NCBI GenBank assembly: GCA_934047225.1
Contig: OW203986.1
Span: 11,597,221-11,661,220 of the forward strand
Length of the DNA: 64,000 nt
Direction: 5' to 3'
DNA from: Ypsolopha sequella
Taxonomy: Eukaryota; Arthropoda; Insecta; Lepidoptera; Ypsolophidae
The notes under the pieces are model-generated. The model had not been told where the DNA came from, ran no database searches, and saw only the letters and a list, made by a program, of their open reading frames with translations. Positions 48,659 to 62,100 of this stretch are shown here, in pieces; position 1 is the stretch's first letter, and every line of letters begins with the position of its first letter. Both the position numbers and the translations under genes were made by a program.

Positions 48659-49939
48659 GAAGTCTTAAAAAGTGATTTTATTGTTTTCTGTTTGTATTTC
48701 TTTAAATATTGCACTACTTTTAATTTGATAGCTAAGAATGTTTCATATGTCTGCTGCTGAAATGCTGATGTACCTTTAGTACCTGTATTTATTTATGAAA
48801 TGAAATTTTCCTATATCGAGTTGAAAGGTTGGCAGGTATCGGCAGGGTGACCACCTCCGGCAGTTCTCATGGATTTTACTTACGACAGCAATGTTCCCAC
48901 AAACTGAGGACGTAATTGTTTCCATGACTGTAACCACACGGCAATTTGTGCATGACAAAGTCATAATATTTGTCATTTCATGCTGGTGCCTACGACCTTT
49001 GTCTTGTGCTAATTAAGCAGGAATATGATTCGTATGATACATATCATAGCATTGTGAAAATTTTGCCTTTACATTATGTAATAGGAACATTCTTTTAATA
49101 GGTACTTACCGTTATATTTTTCGGTTTTGATCATAATGATTTTTTGAACATAAATAGTCAACGCAGATAAAAAAATCAGTAAGTAGTAAAAACATTTATC
49201 TACTCCCATAGTGCAATAAGACAATTGCGACATCAAAAGTAGTTCTATTGTTTATCTGATGCCGATGTAATAATATTACATTATAACACCGCCATTCTGC
49301 GCTGCGCGCTGTTGACCCAATCAACAACAGAGACGAGAAATATGTCCAGAGCTCATTTTCCCCTATATCCTGATTGACCTTCAAGGCAGCAATACCGGAA
49401 CGACGCACACGAGATTCATGAAAGACTTCTCATTTTTCGTGAAATTGTTAGTTGAAAATATTATTAAAACAGACGATATTTTGGATTGTTGATGGTCGTA
49501 GATAAAGTATTGTGTGCAACTGAGTATTTAGTACTGCAAGTGAAGCTCATGTGATCTCCACTGTACCAGTGGAGCTGAGAGAGAAAGAAGTAATACCACT
49601 CCGGGTAATAGACGAGGCAATTTCTGTAATTTCACATAGTAAGTGGGTGTACGGCCTCAAAATTAAATAGCAATTTTGCGCAGTTACTGTGGCAGTCAAA
49701 AAATGTTTTATTACTCTCCTTCCAAATTATCTTTACAAGGCCAGTGAAAACAATCATAATTTCAGATCTTAATTTTACTACAAAAACTATGTAATATATT
49801 GTAGGTGTTCAAGACAAGAGATTCCCCAGAATTCTGAGGATGACTAACATGTCAGCTTCTGCGACTTATGCTCCCTTGTTGACTTGTGTGTGATTAAACC
49901 ATTAATCTGTAAGCTTAGTTATTTATTATTTTGTTACAG
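48659..49939. other. Non-coding stretch upstream of the first clear protease exon
   Basis: Probably intron of the protease gene, since the exon at 49940 begins with a splice acceptor. No upstream coding exon could be identified with confidence. The frames of 66-70 codons on the minus strand have no domain. Confidence 0.5.
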
Positions 49940-50111
49940 AGCGAGTACAGATTTGCGGGTGGGGGGCAGTATGGAAGGGCGGGAAGCGGTCGCAGCGGAG
50001 GCCTATGTTCAGCAGCGTTGGTGGGCGGCGCCCTATTCGCCGCCGTGGCAGTCTTGGGAGTCGCTGCCTTGGCCTTCTACATGGGAGCCTTGAGGCCAGA
50101 TAATGGAGAGC
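49940..50111 (+). CDS. Protease exon: cytoplasmic tail and membrane anchor
   Basis: Acceptor ttgttacag at 49931-49939, donor gtaagt at 50112, leaving one base of a split codon. It encodes a Gly/Arg-rich stretch ([21 protein letters not shown]) followed by one hydrophobic helix of about 24 residues (Ala/Val/Leu-rich, ending [10 protein letters not shown]) and RPDNGE. Positive residues lie before the helix, which suits type II topology (N-terminus inside). No ATG in a good context lies in this exon, so translation starts upstream. A second AG at 49940-49941 could serve as an alternative acceptor. Confidence 0.85.
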
Positions 50112-53100
50112 GTAAGTGATATGTTTGTCATAAAATAAAAGTAGGCCTTTTGAGTATGAATTGGACATGTGGTCTCTAATGTCATTGTTTTTTAATCTAC
50201 TAATTGTGTCTCCATTGTGTCTGGCGAAAACCATATTCTTTCCTTTTGTGAAAACCAAGCTGTATGTAGGCGTTCGCGTACCGGAATCATCAATCATTGA
50301 CGAAAAATAATAAAAATAGAAAGGGGGTGACTAAAGAAAAGTACCAAAATAGAACACAAATCAGCGATTTTTATAATTCTTTTCTGTCTATCTGTCTGTT
50401 TGTTTGTTTGTTTGTTTGTTCACGCTTATCTCCGAAACCAAGGAACTGATTTGGATGCGGTTTCCTTTATTATACTCGTAGTGACCCTGGTCAACATATA
50501 GGCTATAAGGGGTGTTACTAAAATAACACCTAAGTCGAAAACGGAGCAGTGTTGAATGAACGCGTTCGGAGTCGCGAGCAAAAGGTTAGTAGTAAATATG
50601 TAGGCACTCTTCTGCAGTTTAAGCTACGATTTTAATTAAACCAGTGAAAGTGAATTAGAACCGCCAATGGCGCACACTGGTTCCATATCACGAAATCGTG
50701 GACTTAGGGTTAGGTCAAGTTGAAGGTCAAGGAATCGAACAGATTTTTTTTACGCCATTACAGACAACTTTTACTGATGTAGTTTTTCTGAAATATGCAT
50801 TACTTTCCGAGAAAAAAAAATATAATAATTTTTTGTATGGAGTAAATAATGTTTTTGTCAATTACTTACTTGCGTGATTCATATTTATTTAAAATGAAAC
50901 TTACTACAGATAGTTAATAAAATTAAGGCCAACATTTTATTTCCTTACACTTAACTGCGAAAATCTGCGCTTTGGAAACTAACAGGCACTTGAAAATATT
51001 TAATTGTAAGGTTAAGGAATCGAAGGTTTTTTTTTTCCAAAGCGCAGATTTTCGCAGCTAAGTGTAAGGAAATAAAATGTTGGGCGTAATTTTATCAATC
51101 ATCTGTAGTAAGTTTCATTTTAACCCTGAGTCTGAGTCCATGACTTAGTGATATGGAACCAGAGTGTAGCGGTCCGCCATTGGGTTAGTTGACTCCCATA
51201 TGTAAGTAACATCTTTCTTTTTTTCTTTCCAGCTATAATAACGTTCGAAGGAACGTTCCGTGTGACTCGCGGGGACGTGTACGGGGGTTCCCCTGACAGC
51301 CCTGCGTGGCGGGAGCGGGCGAGGCGCTACGGGGCGTCCCTCCGGCAGGTGTATGCCGCACCCTCGACTCTGCGGCAGGCCTTCGCTGGCGCCCTCGTCA
51401 CGGGCTTCGGTGATCGCAGGCTTGATGTACACTTCAGACTCTACCTTGATAGGAGAAAAATACCAAGGTAAAAAGGATAACAAAAATGATATTTTAATTG
51501 CACGAAACCAAGATCTACGATCTTGCCTGCTATTTATTGTTTGAGCAATAAAAGATTAAGATGATGCTTTTAACAGATTATGTGATTTTGTTTCAGTTCG
51601 GTGTCGAACGTGGAAGAAACGTTAAGAAATATTTTAGTACAGGATTTGATTTCAAAGCATCCAGCCTTTGGACAAATCAAAGTAGATACGTCTAGCATAG
51701 TAATTAAAAGGGATCTTGAACATACATATCACTCTGAATCTTATGTAAAGGAAGCTTTAAACGAAAGCATGGCAGCTAATAATCCTAAGAATTTAACTCC
51801 ACAAAATGCAAAAGACAAAGTTCTTCAAAGTAGAATAGGGGTGGTCAGGAAAACTACTGTCAAACCAAACCAAAACAAAAAAATTGACGAGCCAGAAATT
51901 GACACTGAAAACTTACCAGTGGTACAAGGTTCATTTGGCTCATTCCAAATAACAAAGACTGAGGCTGATATAACTGAAAACAAACAAAATTCTAGTCCCA
52001 CCCGTAGTGAAGAGAAAGTAAGTCACAGACCAGCAACAGTAACTAAAACAACACCAACAACAACAGTGAAATCTCTTACTACTAAAAGAATACCTACCAC
52101 TACACCAAAGCCGCGACCTTTTACAATAAAATCTACCCTGAATGTTAAACCACGTACAGAAGCAACACCTAGAATTACGTCATCTGGTACGACTACAACC
52201 ACTCCATCTACTACAACGGTAATAACAACTACCAGTAATGTATCTCAAATCTTGCTGGATCTTCTAGTAAATGAGAATCACTACAAGGATTTAACAAAAA
52301 TAGATACTCTGTTTACAGTACCTCATGTGATTGACAATGAACCTTGGCGTCCAATAACTAAACCTTATTACGAGACTACTAACAAGCCTGTGGAATTCAC
52401 AAATAAACCTAACTATGAGATAGCTAGCAAACCTGTAGAGCTCCCTGATAAGTTATTCAGTTATAATACAGATAAGCCTTTGGAATTTTCAAACGATCAG
52501 GCTGAAGACAGAATTGGTGTTGCGGAAGTTGTAGAAGATATTGCAACATTGGAAAGTATGTTGAGTCCTATTCCACCAACTAGAAACAAAGACAAGACAA
52601 CACGTAGACCCATTGGTATTTATGGCATGGATCCAAACCTAGCTGCTGACGTATACGTTCCTAGTCCTGTCTATACAAGTTTCACACTACCTACATTTGC
52701 TCCACCTTTAAAGAATATGGAAACGTTAGGATCCAGTTATCCTAAGCCACATCCAATTCCAGTTGATAAAATAAGTGGAGTTGTAGAAGTAGTACAAGAT
52801 CAAGAAGACACTGTTTCTGATGATGGTGACGATGGAAAACCTGTTAAAAGGCCTCCAAAAGACAAGACTACCTCTGTTACTTTAAATGTAGTATCATTTG
52901 ATCAACAAGATAATAATACACATCAAATATCTATTGAAGGAGCATCCATAGTAAAAAAACAAAATGCCACAACCACTTCCACTACTTCGACTTCTTCTAC
53001 TACGACTACGATGACCACCACCACTACAACTACGACGACAACTACAGGAAGCACTCCATCTATGGTTGAAATAAAACAATCAACAGTTTTTGCAGAAGCT

Positions 53101-56100
53101 GAAGATGAAAAAACCAACAAAACGATGACGGAAACTTCAACAAGGCGTCCGAATAACAAAGTATCTATAATTCCAAGCACAAATACGCCAATACATACTT
53201 GGGAATTAGTCAATACTTCAACTCATCAAAATGACACGCTTAGTAAGCATTCACCGGAAAAATACTATAATGATACATTACAAGCAATAATAACGAAAAA
53301 TGACGCAAGTTTTCCTAATACTACACCAAAGTTTCCGAGTAAGGTTTCGATATTACGAAATTTGACGGATCTAATAAAGAGGTATTCGCAAATTTCTACA
53401 GAAAAACCTGTTCGAATATTTAATCACACTGAAACAGAAGAAAGACACAGCAGTGACAAAATGGTTGGACTATCTGAAGTCGTTGTGGAGGAGGACGAGG
53501 AGAAAGAGGAGGAGGAGGAGGAAGAAGAACTTGGTAGTGATGAAGAAAGAGATGAAGAAAAAGAGATTGAAGAGGAGGAAGAAGAGAAAGATGCAGAAAC
53601 AATTACTCCACCAACAACTGCAAGGATTATCACCTTATTACCTGCAAAATCAAACCTTGGAGTGAACCGTCCCTTAAGACCTCGGCCTAAAGTAACGCAG
53701 AAGAAACCTACAGAAGAAAACCAACGGAGTTTTTTTCGTACTAAATCCTACGAGCAGCAAGAAGACGAAGTAAGCACAGAAAATTACATCGCAATACACA
53801 ACGTCACGAAAACTGTACCAGCTTTGTCCGAAATTATTACATCATCAGCATTAGTAGACGGTGTCGACGATCGAGTCATTTTAGCTAATATTACTGAAAG
53901 TATGAAGGTTGTTGATGCTTCTAACAGCTCAATTAATAATAGGCTCCCCAAAACGAGCAGTGAGTTAAATCCTCCGATTACCGATAATGATGTTTCAGAA
54001 TCGAACGATAACGTAAATGTATCACCACTCCCAGAAGGGACATATCGAGTATCGTACCACGTTACTGGCAGCGTCAGTAGTAAACAAGCCAACAACACCA
54101 AGATTCTTCCTGCCTACGAGCTGAGTTTAGAACCAGATGTGGTGTTGGAAATACCTATAAATCAAACAAATAGCTTGACTATTGACAAGTTGCGTCAGTT
54201 AGCTAGTCTCGCAACACTCTCTGATTCAAATAACAACACATCATTTCGTGCCCCAGGGGGAGTAATTTCCACAAAAGCGATTCCATCCAGTTACAACGTA
54301 AATCAAGCTGGCTTTAAGATACTGACTAAAACATACAACAAAATTCAGTCAACAAAGCAAGATGAGAATAACTTTGACAAAAATTTTCAAGAAAAGCCTT
54401 ACGGGAAACCAAGTTATAACAAGCCTGAAAAAGACAAGGAAATCACTAAGGAAATTATCAAACAAGAAGGTAAGACGTTACCACCACAGAAAATCTATAA
54501 TTTGATACATCAATAATAATCTTCACAAAATCCCTTTCAATAAAATATGTAAACCAATTTCTAAAATTGTGATTCTTCTCCAGAAGAATGTAGCAACGCC
54601 ACATCTTTCCGATGTGGTTCTGGTGCTTGCCTCCCTCTGACGTCACGCTGCAACAGGCTCTTGGATTGCCCTAGTGGTGAAGATGAGCGCACCTGCACTT
54701 GCGCTGATTACCTGCGAGCAGACTTCTCTCAAGCCAAGATTTGTGATGGAGTAGTGGACTGCTGGGACTATACTGATGAAAACAAGTGCGGTATGTCTAA
54801 TTAACTGGGAAACCATGTAGATTTTAGTATAAACTTGTTTTTCGAAATAATCTTTGGGAATCTACAGGAACCTTATCGTAAACCGGACTGATTTATTTGA
54901 AAGAGCTCAGTAAAATCTTATTGTTCTTGGATTAAATTAGGTGAAGGCGGCATAACGTGCACCCTAGTATGAAATGTAAGGCGGTTGGCATTGCGCTAAT
55001 CGTAGTATGGACTTATCAAGAATCAACATTCGGCAAAAGTCAGCATAAAGCGAAGAAATCGCTGATACTGAAAAGGTATCTGATCTTGGTAATAAGACCG
55101 AAGTGTTGAAAATTTCAAGTAAGGGTTGGTAAAGTAAGGTCAAGCATTTCCTGTTAGAAGATTTTGAATATATTTACATTCATAACATTAGATAACTACC
55201 TCATCTAAAGTTTGTTCGGTTAGACTAGGCTGGCCTAACTAAATAAAATATATGCTGGTTCAGAAAACTAGTTTCTAACTCGAAACATCTATGTAATTTT
55301 TCCGTGTTCCATCTTTTCTTTTCAGATTGGTGCAAGGAGGGACAGTACGTTTGTGCCAATGCTAAGCAATGCGTAGATTCAAAAAAAGTTTGTGATGGAA
55401 ATCCTGACTGCCCTCTTGGTGATGACGAGAAGAGTTGTGTCGCACTTACTGATGATATTGATGGAAATGAAGTTGTGCCGTATAGCGAAGAAGGTAAAAC
55501 TATCGGCAATACTGTTAATTTCAATTACCATTTCCGTCTGCCAGTCCGTTTATCCGTCCATCTGCAGAGATATTCTTCGCCATAATCAAAATAGCTAAGT
55601 CGATTGAACTTACCCATTGGGGTAGCCAGTAATTTCGCCATTGATGGAGAACTAATCTGTGGCCGGGAAAAATTAAATGATCTACATCTACGGACCCCTT
55701 TTCTTGTGTAAGACGTACTGTGAATGTAGCAATGCCACATCTTGCAGAGTATTTATAAAATCTAATAAGTATAGCATTTAAAAATGGACGTCAATATGTG
55801 ATGGTTGTTCCAGGCTTTGTGATGGTGAGGAAACGTGGAGTGTGGGGCCGTCTGTGTGTGGAGAGTTTCGCCAATGTGGTGGCTGACGCGCATAGCTCAC
55901 TACAACTACCTGATCTGGGACGAGCTGTTTGCAAAGCCATGACTTTCCAGTAAGTGTAACAAAGTTCGTATAGGTAATTCACCTTCTGACAGGGAACTTC
56001 TTTCATGGCGTTGACTCTAGGTAAAAATAGTACATTGTTCACCGAGGGAAGAAAGGGGAAGATTACCCACGAGGGTGTCGTTTGAGGCCCGAGGCGAAGC

Positions 56101-59100
56101 CAAGGGCCTCAATACACACGAGTTGGGAATCGCACTTTCTCCCGAGTGATACATAGTGCTTTATACTACACCTGCGAGGAAATAGTATAATTTTACTTTT
56201 AATCAAGATACAATAAAAGAAACCGACTGACTCGCGTGCGATTGTCACTTTTTATTTCCTTCTTATTTTTTATTATGTGCAGGAAAAGCAAGTGGCCAGT
56301 ATCATTTTTCGAGTTTTATGTACGAGTTCGCAAAATAATACTGGCCACTTGGCCACTTGCTCATTCTTTATGTTATTTAAAAAAAAAAAAGCACGTTAAC
56401 AATGGATTTGCATATACTTTTTCTGCCCGCTCAAGCACGTTAACAATGAATTTTCATACACTTTTGCCGCCCGCATATTTGTATGACAGTAATGACGTAT
56501 TTTCTGCATCGTTTTCAACAAAGAAAGAAGGTACTTTCTGAGCAGGTGTAGTATAAAAGAAATTGTAACGTTAAGTATGTAGGTAATAGATTTTTCACAC
56601 AGCATAAATACCTCCTTACTCTCCTGAAAAAGAGAACAACAACTGATTACTCCAAATATGCCCAGTACACCCTGGGTCAAGACCCAACTAACCTGACAAA
56701 TCCTACTTTCACTTTAATTACATACATACACATACTCACGCCTGTCTCCCAGAGGGACAGGCAGAGACTACAGATTTTCATCTGCTACGATCCAGACACA
56801 CCTTTTTCGCCTCTTCCACATCCATCAATCTAGTCACACAAGCTCTTCTATTCCGGGTACTTTTGACATGACCCTTCTTCAGTATGTCGCCAATTTGGTC
56901 AGCATACGTCCTTCTAGGGCGGCCTGGTGGTGCTGTGCCTTCCACTTGCGCACCATAAATTTCTGTCGTCACTCTACTTTCATTCATCCTCTCTACATGT
57001 CAGAACCACCGAAGCATTGCTTTTTCTATTCTATCCACTACATCTTCTTTCAGGCCGAAACGATCCCGTATGTCGATATTTTTCACTCTGTCATTAAATG
57101 TTAAACCACACATACTACGTAAGGAACTCATTTCGACTGCGTTCACTCTACTTTGTAAATTTTCTAAATGTTTAATTTATTCATTTCTTATTTATTTATT
57201 TTACATTTTTTTTATATTTCTCATTTGTGTTCAACTTTTTTTTAACCGCTAAAGTTTTCCTGTAATTCGCCAGTTATTATGTGACCTATAATCAACATAT
57301 TTTTCAATTTTTTTTCTGTTTACCAGATTTGGAGATAAGGGTGGGAGAAAATAATATTTTTTGTGGTTTTTTAAGATTTCTCGAAATCAGTGCCAGTAAA
57401 AATAGTTAGTTTTACAATCAGCTCTTTAATATCTACAATTTGACATCCATATTGTATTTTCAGGAAAAAAAATCTCTCTTTTTATTGGAAATATTTTTAC
57501 AATTTAATTTTTTTTTGCACCCTGTTATGTGGGAAAGTTAATGCTATTTTCGTGCTAAATTTCAAGTCATTATCTTTAACGGTGCTAAAGTGCTCCGGAC
57601 GAACGGACCAACGGACAACGGAGTCTCACCATAAAGGTTTCTTTTGTAATACGGAACCCTAAAAACTCCCGAGAAGTATGAAAAGGAACAAAAGAGATGG
57701 ACACGAAGAAGTCTCACTCAAAGCTATGTAGAATTTTCATACAACGTTTTGTAGCTCTGTGATATCAGCTACTATGCATATAGTAGTTGGAAGAAAGGCG
57801 GCCGTGGCTAAAGACTTCGTCACAGACAAAACCTGTCTTTTATTTTCTTTCCAGAGATTCCCCGTGGGCGCGTGAAGCTCGCGAAGGGCGCAAAGCCAGC
57901 AGAGTAGGATATTGGGAAGTATGGCACAACAGAGCAGCAAGGGCGGCCGACACGCGGCTTACGTTCAAGAGAACCTCCTGTTCTAGGAAGAGGGCGTTGA
58001 GAGTTCGCTGCTCCGGTCTAGACTGTGGCATCAGACCACACGCTGATGCTCAGCAACCAAGGTGCGTCTGTAATACTGGGTGGACGTGTAGATCACATGT
58101 TCTACTTATCACAAAATGTACTCGAATATTTGTCTGATTTTAAAATTAATTTTGATCAACTGATCAGTAAAACATGTGGTTTAAATCTTTGTTTGTGTTC
58201 ATAAATGGTCCATTTCTCCAGCCAACATAATTCTTCCACATGGTTATGGAAGTCAGTTGGATAAAATGGATAGTTAATTGTAATAAAAACCTAATGCATC
58301 AACACGTACAACAATGACTTATTTATTATCTACAATTGCACCTAAAATTAACAAAATTATTAACAATTTACTGTTGAAATATATTTCTTTAAGTGTATGA
58401 CTCTAATATATGGCATTAAATAATACCATGGTTTATTCGTCCAAGAACACCATGTAGCTCTACAATAGAGTCTTCCCTCAGCCGCTTTTCATCTGACTGT
58501 TTCCCTAAAATTGTATTTTGTTTACCTTTTGCTACAGTCCTAAAAAGGCTTCGAAAACCACATAGAAATCCGTTATCTGATTCTCAAATTAAAAGCAAAT
58601 ACACAATCAGATAAAAACTGTACAAAATAAATAAATGTCTTCTATCTTTCTTGAGAAGCCTCTTAGGGAACAGAGCAAACCGCATGAAAATCCATTTATT
58701 GGTTCTTTTTATTAGCAAACACAAGTACAGACAAACATGACAATTATATGAAAAGAAAAGATAAAAAAAGAAGAGTAGACCGCTCCTTTCAGTTCGACAG
58801 ATAAGCTAGTCCTATTCTCCCTATTACTGTGGAAGGTCGATTGTAGTGGTACGGTGCGTGTTGACTGCAGTAGGCATGTATCTGAACCACGAACGCGCTG
58901 GAGCAGGGTGGTGGGCGGTGGCGGCGCGGCGGCGGGCGCCTGGCCGTGGCAGGCAGCGCTGTACAGGGACGGAGACTTCCAGTGTGGAGCCACCCTCGTC
59001 GCCAACGACTGGCTACTCTCTGCCAGCCATTGCTTCTATCAGTAAGTCACGTCAACATTTTAATTATTGTTTTACTAAAATGGTCACTTTTAAATGATCA

Positions 59101-62100
59101 TCCGAGTAGTAGATATACGGTTGAGAATCATCAAGCCATGGTTCTAAAGATGAATTTAGATTTGGCTTTAATATATGTGATGTTTTTGACCAAATACTGC
59201 AATCTTGAGATCTCGTTGCTATTTTAATCTAGCTCCTTTTGAGCGGTTCTTTTACGCTTTCTTACCTTACTTGTATGTTGCAGAGCAACGGAAGCCCACT
59301 GGGTGGCGCGTCTAGGAGCGCTACGACGGGGAGCGTGGCCCAGGGGTCCGTGGGAGCAAGTGGCACGAGTGAGACAAGTGGTGCTCCACCCCAAGTACGC
59401 ACCTCGAGGGTTCCGCAACGACATCGCCTTGCTGAGAATAGATCCTATAACGCTGCACGCAAGGTTGCGGCCAGCCTGTCTCCCACCGCCGCGCGCGCAG
59501 CCCCCCACGGGCCATCATTGCACGGTGGTAGGGTGGGGACAGCTGTATGAGCATGAACGAGTGTTTCGTAAGTTTTTGTTATTATTTCTTTTTAGGGAAT
59601 AAGCTTGAAGGTAAAAAAAATAACATGATCTTGCCAAGTTTCTAGCCCTTCATCTCAGCAAGACCAATCGAAGTGGCAGAGTTAGGCATATAATGTAGCT
59701 GATTCTGATTATTCCAAAGTAATTTAGCTTCTGTTCCTAGCGTATAAGGACTATTTTGCAGTAAAAGAAATTTTGTTGCGACAGCACTAAAACTAAAGCC
59801 TTCAAAATCGGCTTTATTATTAGATGTTATTATAAAAGTATGTAACGTATTTATGTTAAGTTTAGGTATAGTAGGCATTTATCATCGTCATCGTATATTA
59901 TTTTATAATTACAATAAATATATGTACTTACCTCTATAATTTAGTTCGCGTATTATTTATTGTATATAATATAAGAAAGGCCGTTTCATTTTATTTGTTA
60001 TATTTTCTCGTTTTATATTGTTTAGGTTTAATTGTAACGTTACAATTGACGTGTAAGTCTATATGATGAACCAATATCATATAAATAAATTGTATGTTCT
60101 CATTATCTTTACTATAAAGCCATACAAGCATAAAGAGGAAAGGTAGTTATTATCGGTAATTCGAATTGACTTCATAATAATCATCATACAAAATGTTATC
60201 TGATATACTTACCGTAAGGTCACCTTGAATGAGCACAAGAGTCACAGAAATATATTTTGGACTCAATCTTGTCCCGAAATACCTAGATGTTTGTAACATA
60301 CATAAATATAGAAAATTTTAAAAATATTGTAATGCCCCTAGGTCTGGAGTCTGTAGCCCGATGTGTATTTTCACAACCAGAGTTCATCGGCCCATTAGCT
60401 CAGTTGGTTAGAGCGTCGTGCTAATAACGCGAAGGTCGCGGGTTCGATCCCCTCATGGGCCACACAAACTTTTTTATATCTTTTATTTATTTTTTATCAA
60501 CGATCATTATTTATTTTTCGTCTTGTTTATCTCCACTTCCCGCCTTTTCTCGATGAAGATGCTCCGAAAATGCACAACTGCAGCGCCATCTGTGGTTACA
60601 CCTCGTATACTTGTATGTACAGGTGAACTTCCATTCGAACAACTACACCGGGAAGATAATCTGCTGTACCTGTTCATATACAGGGTGGAAAAAATGAAAG
60701 GGCCCTGGAGGGGAACTACCTTAAATCCTTTAGTTAGCTCATTTTACTGAAAGGAAACATTCCTTTATTTTTTAAAAGAAACAAAACTGCATTCAAAGAT
60801 CTTCTAAAATTTGCTTGTCGCACCCGGGAACTGAACCAACTAAAAATTTAAAAAATAAACCCTCGCTATTTTATTATACGAATCGGTAGGATTATTGTTC
60901 AGGATAAAATTTGTCTACTAAACTAAAGTCTTACACTCATCTGTTGTACGAGATACCCATGAAATTGAATATTTATTACAAGTTCTTTATTAACAAAACC
61001 TAGTACTGTTCACTTGTAAAGTAATAATTATACGCCATTATTACACAATGACAGCACGGAATGAAAGCAAAACAAAACAAAATTTGAATTTCGAACGAAT
61101 ACTTTTATCGATTTTAAAAATGTTGAAAGTTATGGTTCGAACTTCAAATTTGTTGCTCCGCGTTGCAAAAAAAATACGTTCCTTTTTTAAACTTTTCGTC
61201 AGTACGCCTAGTGCAAGAAGTAATTGTGCTCTGCATACATTTATTATTACCATTTAACGATTTTCTTATTGAAGTATTCAACAAGGTACTTAAGATAAAT
61301 AACATTAGCAAGCTTGTACTTCATACGATGTCTTTGGATGTAAGAGAGATAAGAAAATTATAACTTGTCATTTACTTGTTACAAGTGAACAGTACTAGGT
61401 ATTGTTAACAAAGAACTTGTAATAAATATTTAATTTCATGAGTATCTCGTACAACAGATGAGTGTAAGACCAAATGTTTATTAGACAAATTTTATTCTGA
61501 ACAATAATCCTACCGATTCGTATGATAAAATAGCGAGGGTTTTATTTTTTATTTTTAGTTGGTTCGATTCCCGGGTGAGACAAGCGAATTTCAGAATATC
61601 TTTGAATGCAGTTTTGTTTCTTTTAAAAAATAAAGGAATGTTTCCTTTCAGTAAAATGAGCTAACTAAAGGATTTAAGGTAGTTCCCCTCCAGGGCCCTT
61701 AAATTTTTTCCACCCTGTATATGTACGATTTGGTATTTTTTTTTTTGTAAGCTGCTCCTGGTTTTCGGCCGGATAGTGGAAGTTATTGGTACCTTAGTAG
61801 GTACTGGTAAAAACTGGTGACCTCGTTAGTACGAGGTCACCAGTTTTCGTTCCCAACACCACCGATATTTCAAGTTGTATTCACAACTGCAATGTTAGCT
61901 GGCGAGCTGGCGAAAATGTATAGTCGGAATCGAATAACCCATTCTGGTCCTTCAGTCTGCCCCATTTATAAAATTGGCAGGGATAGCTCAGGTATATTAT
62001 AAATAACTCAAGAGTTGGTTTCCTTGCGTAGAGGAAACTCCTCTATGCTTCCTTCTTAGTTTATAATTCTGCAACTTTTGCAGTAAATAAAGACAATTAG

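Larger units (their letters stand above)
55950..57854 (+). other. Intron carrying two mobile-element fragments
   Basis: Holds the dispersed repeat at 56036-56555 (-), the RTE-type LINE fragment at 56724-57135 (-) and part of the gggttccgt family at 57600-57664 (-). It ends cttttattttctttccag. Confidence 0.85.

Noticed and set aside
52894..53665. Several frames of 60-105 codons on both strands opposite the stalk exon, rich in Val, Ser or Arg
   Set aside because: They are antisense or shifted readings of the Thr (ACA/ACT) and Glu (GAG/GAA) codon runs of the protease stalk; no independent coding signal.
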